This document shows, piece by piece, positions 18,045 to 21,391 of a DNA stretch of 21,391 bases. Source of the stretch: Isoetes engelmannii. Lineage: Eukaryota; Streptophyta; Lycopodiopsida; Isoetales; Isoetaceae. The first letter of the stretch is position 1; each line of letters begins with the position of its first letter. The notes under the pieces were generated by a model that did not search any database, was not told the DNA's origin, and worked only from the letters and a program-made list of their open reading frames with translations. A program made the position numbers and the translations under genes. The DNA lies in contig JAANSK020269047.1 in assembly GCA_011763485.2 (NCBI GenBank), positions 1 to 21,391 of the forward strand, given 5' to 3'.

Positions 18045-19115
18045 GCTTATAAACGTGATTCTTGTGAAGTTTTAACCCAACATTACCATGCACCAAAGGT
18101 TCCCAACATGTAAAATCCAACATACACACATTGATATACATGATATATTCTACTCGCCCCCCTTTTCTACCTGCAAGATACATGCCATCAACATACTGCT
18201 GGTTACCTACTTACTCCTCGTCAATGTCAATCCATTTCTGAAGTTCTGTACCATCGAAAAGCCAAGGGAGCTATCCAACAGTCTCTTTCATCTTGGGTGC
18301 TTGGAGTAGTCATTACATAAGACCATTGGTTCAAGGCATGTATTACCATAATTTTTTTGAATTGATTAAGGAACTGGACATGAATACTGCTAGTTTCTCT
18401 AAGTTTAGTGCGGCATTTCACTTCTTAGATATTTTGATTTAATACTCTCGCCTCTAAGGAGTACGGACCAGCAAATTAATCTTGTTCTTGTTGAGTGCCC
18501 CAAAGGATCCACAAAGTGAGGATACCCATTTTACACCATTTTTCAAATGAATAATTAGGCTTGAGGATGAGTACTAAAACCTCAAGCATAGTTTTAAGAT
18601 AAGATAATATATAGTCTTTCTCCTATGCCAAAGGACTTGCTTTCATCCAATGTCAAAATTGGGATTTAAAAGAAAAAAGGGCATAGAACAATGGTTTTCA
18701 AGTTCATCTTAAATTACAAAATGTCATGTTGGTGCACCTCTGACTAATTGATTATTGATACTTTTATTTTCGGTAAATCCTTCTAGAAATTTCTATATTG
18801 CCATTTATCATGGTAGGGTCTTCGGACCTAACTCGCCCCAAGGGATTCTCACACCCTTACATGAGGTTGGTCCCTTCTCTATTTCTCCCATCTTCTTTGT
18901 TAGTGTTCTTGATAAAGTAATTTCAAAGTTCGAAATGAAAACTCTACCACATTGACAGTTTTTCATGTTTTCACTTCACATGGAAGACGGAGAGATACAA
19001 TCGGTTATATAGGGGATTGCAACAATGATTCAGATGTTAATTTCAGCTTTATCACACTAGCTACTTAAATTTTGTGTTGTCTAAAAATAAAAAGAAAGGT
19101 ATGCAACCGTCATCA
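18045..19115. other. Intergenic stretch, nothing recognised
   Basis: Open frames at 18088-18309, 18227-18421 (minus) and 18755-18955 are short and carry no recognisable domain. Repeat debris is possible. Confidence 0.4.
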
Positions 19116-19370
19116 TTATCCATTATCCTGCATTATGCCAAACATTGCTCTATAGATCCTAGCCCTATTTAGCATAGACGAGCAAATGTGTTCCAATCCC
19201 TCCCAAATTTTTGCTCTCAGCACTTTATCGAAAGCCTTTTTTAAATCTACAAAAGATGTGTAACCTGGCTTTTTCGTACTCTTTACAGAATTTATGATGG
19301 CCTTCAAAGCAAGCAGATAGACAGACAAACAACAGAAGACATCATTAGACTTCAATTTTGTAGATTGCAT
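19116..19370 (-). pseudogene. LINE reverse transcriptase fragment
   Basis: The minus-strand frame contains KKPGYTSFVDLKKAFDKV followed by LRAKIWEGLEHI. This is RT motif A (DLKKAFD with the catalytic Asp) plus the following helix. About 250 bp remains, without the other RT motifs. The wording differs from both other RT relics in the window, so it may be a third LINE lineage. The flanks are AT-rich and not recognisable. Confidence 0.72.
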
Positions 19371-20526
19371 TTATCTATTGTAACAGGTATCCAAAACCCA
19401 CTATGTTTCGTTTTGCAAGTTTGCTTCATAAAAATGTAGTTGAATTTGGGAGCATTATCCTCACTATTTTTCAACAGCTACGCAGCTTCCTGATGGCTTT
19501 AGTAAGCCATCAGCAAGTTCAAAGAAATGAAAAAAAATGAAAACCCTGCCATTCAGAGAAATATAAAAATGACATATATCTGGATTTTTTGTAGTATAAA
19601 TCTGATATCTCTTTTACTCGTTACTTCACAAAACATTATAAAGTTGGTGCTATCTGCCTTATCCATTAATTACATTTGCAGTAATTTCTTGCATTTCTTG
19701 TTTCACGAATTTGTTATTATCTGTCTCCCCTTTTCTACAAGTGAAGGATGATTTGACAAGAGGATGTATTTGGCATGCTGTGTCCTGGCTATTGGCCGTA
19801 GTCACTCAATGTTGTCATTCCTGTTATTAAGTATCCTTCCAATATCTTATATGTTTTTTGGAAAACTCATGTAAACTTAATGGTTTTAACATCTAGCACA
19901 AGTGACTTATGTATTGACTTTTGATTATGTGGAGTGCTTGAAGAAAAGCAACATTCTACTCGTTAAGCGTGGAAAGCTTTAGGTCTACGCAAAACAAGCC
20001 ATGGAAGTATCAACTGTGCTCCAAATAGATATCATCATTTGTCTGGAATCTATGTTGGGTTCTATTCCCATCAGATGCATTCTTAATGGAAATAGTTTGC
20101 TTGCCTATTGCATTCTACATTATCGTGGTCTTTGTATTGTACATAGCTGCAACAAAACTGACGAGGTGAAATATATGTTAAATTAAAAATGCTATTACAA
20201 ACCATTATCCTTACACCTAAAACCCCTTTCTGTTTGGAGTATACTCATGCAAGTTGGATTTGTATGTATTCTATAATATGTTGAGAATTACCAAATTTTT
20301 ACCATAATATTTACGTTGCGTTAAGAAGTGTTTTTTTTTTTTATTTTTTTTTTAATTTTATTTATAGCGCAACAGCCCAACCAGGGGTATTAAGTTATCT
20401 AAAGGCCTAGCCTATCCACGTGTCCTAAAAATTGACCTGGCCTATACCTAAACCGTTTGATTTTGATCTAAACGAGTAGACGGTTCAGAAAAAATAGCTG
20501 AACCACGCCTGTTGGGGAACGTCGCC
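19371..20526. other. Intergenic stretch with a T-rich tract
   Basis: Short open frames at 19527-19751 and 20001-20186 are not convincing. A T-rich tract lies at about 20331-20364. Read on the minus strand it could be the A-rich tail of a retroposon whose body lies to the right, but no RNA polymerase III boxes or target duplication were found. Confidence 0.4.
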
Positions 20527-20529
20527 TAA

Positions 20530-20798
20530 GGGGGGTTTCCCATGAGCATCAAACCTGGAGGTCTGCGATGATACCTTGAGGTTTCAATCAGGTTTCAGAC
20601 CTGTACAAAAATTATTCCATCCTTATTACTTGCCGCTCAGGTTCTGGACCTGAAATCGATCCACGGCTGAGATTTTTTTCATATGCACCAGTCGGCCCAG
20701 ATTGAAATTGAAAAACCTTCAGGGCTGCCGATCCATGGGAACCCAGAAAACCTGGGCCGATCTAGCACTCAGGTCTCAGGTTCCATGGGAAACCCCCC
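20530..20798. mobile_element. Tourist-like MITE (PIF/Harbinger type) with TAA target duplication
   Basis: GGGGGGTTTCCCATG (20530-20544) and its exact reverse complement (20784-20798) bound a 269-bp element. It is flanked on both sides by TAA (20527-20529 and 20799-20801). A G-rich 15-bp terminal repeat, a 3-bp TAA/TTA duplication and this size fit Tourist MITEs, mobilised in trans by PIF/Harbinger transposases. The interior has no transposase. The open frames at 20683-20944 run through it and are not genes. A relative lies at 13214-13407. Confidence 0.85.
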
Positions 20799-20801
20799 TA
20801 A

Positions 20802-21391
20802 CTCTCAGCACGATCTCGGCAGGAGCATTTCTTGCAGTTTCTTTTGCTCGCACTGGGGAAAACTCAAACTGGGGCCTATCGCTTAAGTACTCCCCGGAAG
20901 GTGAGTCCATTCCTTACCCTAATCCAAGCAGAAGCAGTTGCTAAAAGGAATGTTTTTTCGAGAGCCTGCTAAAAGGAATGTCTTAGCACTGCTAGATTTG
21001 CCCTTAGGTATTTCTACTTTGCATTTTCATTTTGCAGTGCATTCCTTCCATTTGCTCTTCTTGGCTTAGATGGGTCTTCAAGCTCCATATCTTTAACGGA
21101 GCCATCACAAATCGGCAATGCACAGCCGAATTTTATCCTCCAAATCCTTCGATGTAGAATATGCAAGCGGAGGGCCCAACGAGGACACTATTTCTTGATA
21201 ATTGCTCCCCTCCTTGATTGCTTTCTGGTTGGATTTGAACAAGCCTACAACAATTCCCTTTCTTTATCCGGACTTGCATTTGATCTGTCTATCTCTATCT
21301 GGCACTCTTCCAAGCCTGTTTCGCTTTTAGTTATGATGCAATTGTTCTGACATATGCACAATTCCGTGTATTCAGTGCAAGTTCAGCTCCT
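20802..21391 (+). other. Weak candidate exons at the right edge
   Basis: An open stretch up to 20900 ends at a good donor, GGAAG|GTGAGT. A pyrimidine-rich acceptor, TTTTGCAG, lies at about 21037. After it, one plus-strand frame stays open for roughly 100 codons (about 21040-21350) and includes FALLGLDGSSSSISL, but without an early ATG. The phases of the two stretches do not join in this frame, and no family is recognised. It may be the leader of a gene to the right, or chance. Confidence 0.18.

Noticed and set aside
18226-18960. Possible retroelement polyprotein fragments
   Set aside because: Short frames gave no recognisable motif of protease, reverse transcriptase, RNase H or integrase.
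20331-20364. T-rich tract as a terminator or SINE tail
   Set aside because: No A or B box, no target duplication and no adjacent RNA gene; it is only recorded as a T-rich tract.
1-21391. tRNA, rRNA or CRISPR-like features
   Set aside because: No cloverleaf with a GGTTCGA-type arm, no conserved rRNA block and no regularly spaced repeat-spacer array was seen; the tandem arrays are directly adjacent units without spacers.

Overview
This looks like a nuclear segment of a land plant: one split host gene with plant-type GT-AG introns sits among decayed retroelements and small non-autonomous DNA transposons. The style of the LINE reverse transcriptases hints at a seed-free plant or gymnosperm rather than a flowering plant, but this is only an impression. 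The evidence is by eye; no database search was run.

The one convincing host gene is on the minus strand at 15223-17213. It encodes a 395-residue LysM-domain, GPI-anchored receptor-like protein of the LYM/CEBiP family, which binds chitin or peptidoglycan fragments. Five coding exons join in frame, including a 32-nt micro-exon; a further intron probably lies in the 5' UTR. No break is visible in the gene.

Left part (1-3600): the end of a CACTA (En/Spm-type) DNA transposon, whose GC-rich subterminal region is packed with ACGT-centred palindromes, is inserted in the reverse transcriptase of a decayed minus-strand LINE (748 to about 2420). A second fragment of the same LINE family and another CACTA-like terminus follow near 3150-3590.

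Middle (3600-12650): three unrelated tandem arrays (70, 55 and 54 bp) lie within 850 bp. They are followed by a decayed L1-type LINE (RT 5289-5961, possible endonuclease 6338-6595) with coding-like debris to about 8440. A hAT-like MITE lies inside this debris. A possible LTR remnant (about 8636-9830), a degenerate unrecognised minus-strand ORF with tandem coding-like units (10200-11530), a 155-bp duplication, a large foldback (11936-12064) and a 566-bp element with 17-bp terminal inverted repeats (12060-12625) complete the region.

Right part (12650-21391): a plus-strand L1-type LINE 3' end with zinc-knuckle remnant and poly(A) precedes the LysM gene. Beyond the gene are a 58-bp LINE insertion with clear target-site duplications, another LINE RT fragment, a textbook Tourist-like MITE (20530-20798, TAA duplications), and a weak possible exon at the right edge. 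A relative of that MITE lies at 13214-13407. Nothing shows cooperation between genes: there is one host gene and the rest is mobile-element sediment.
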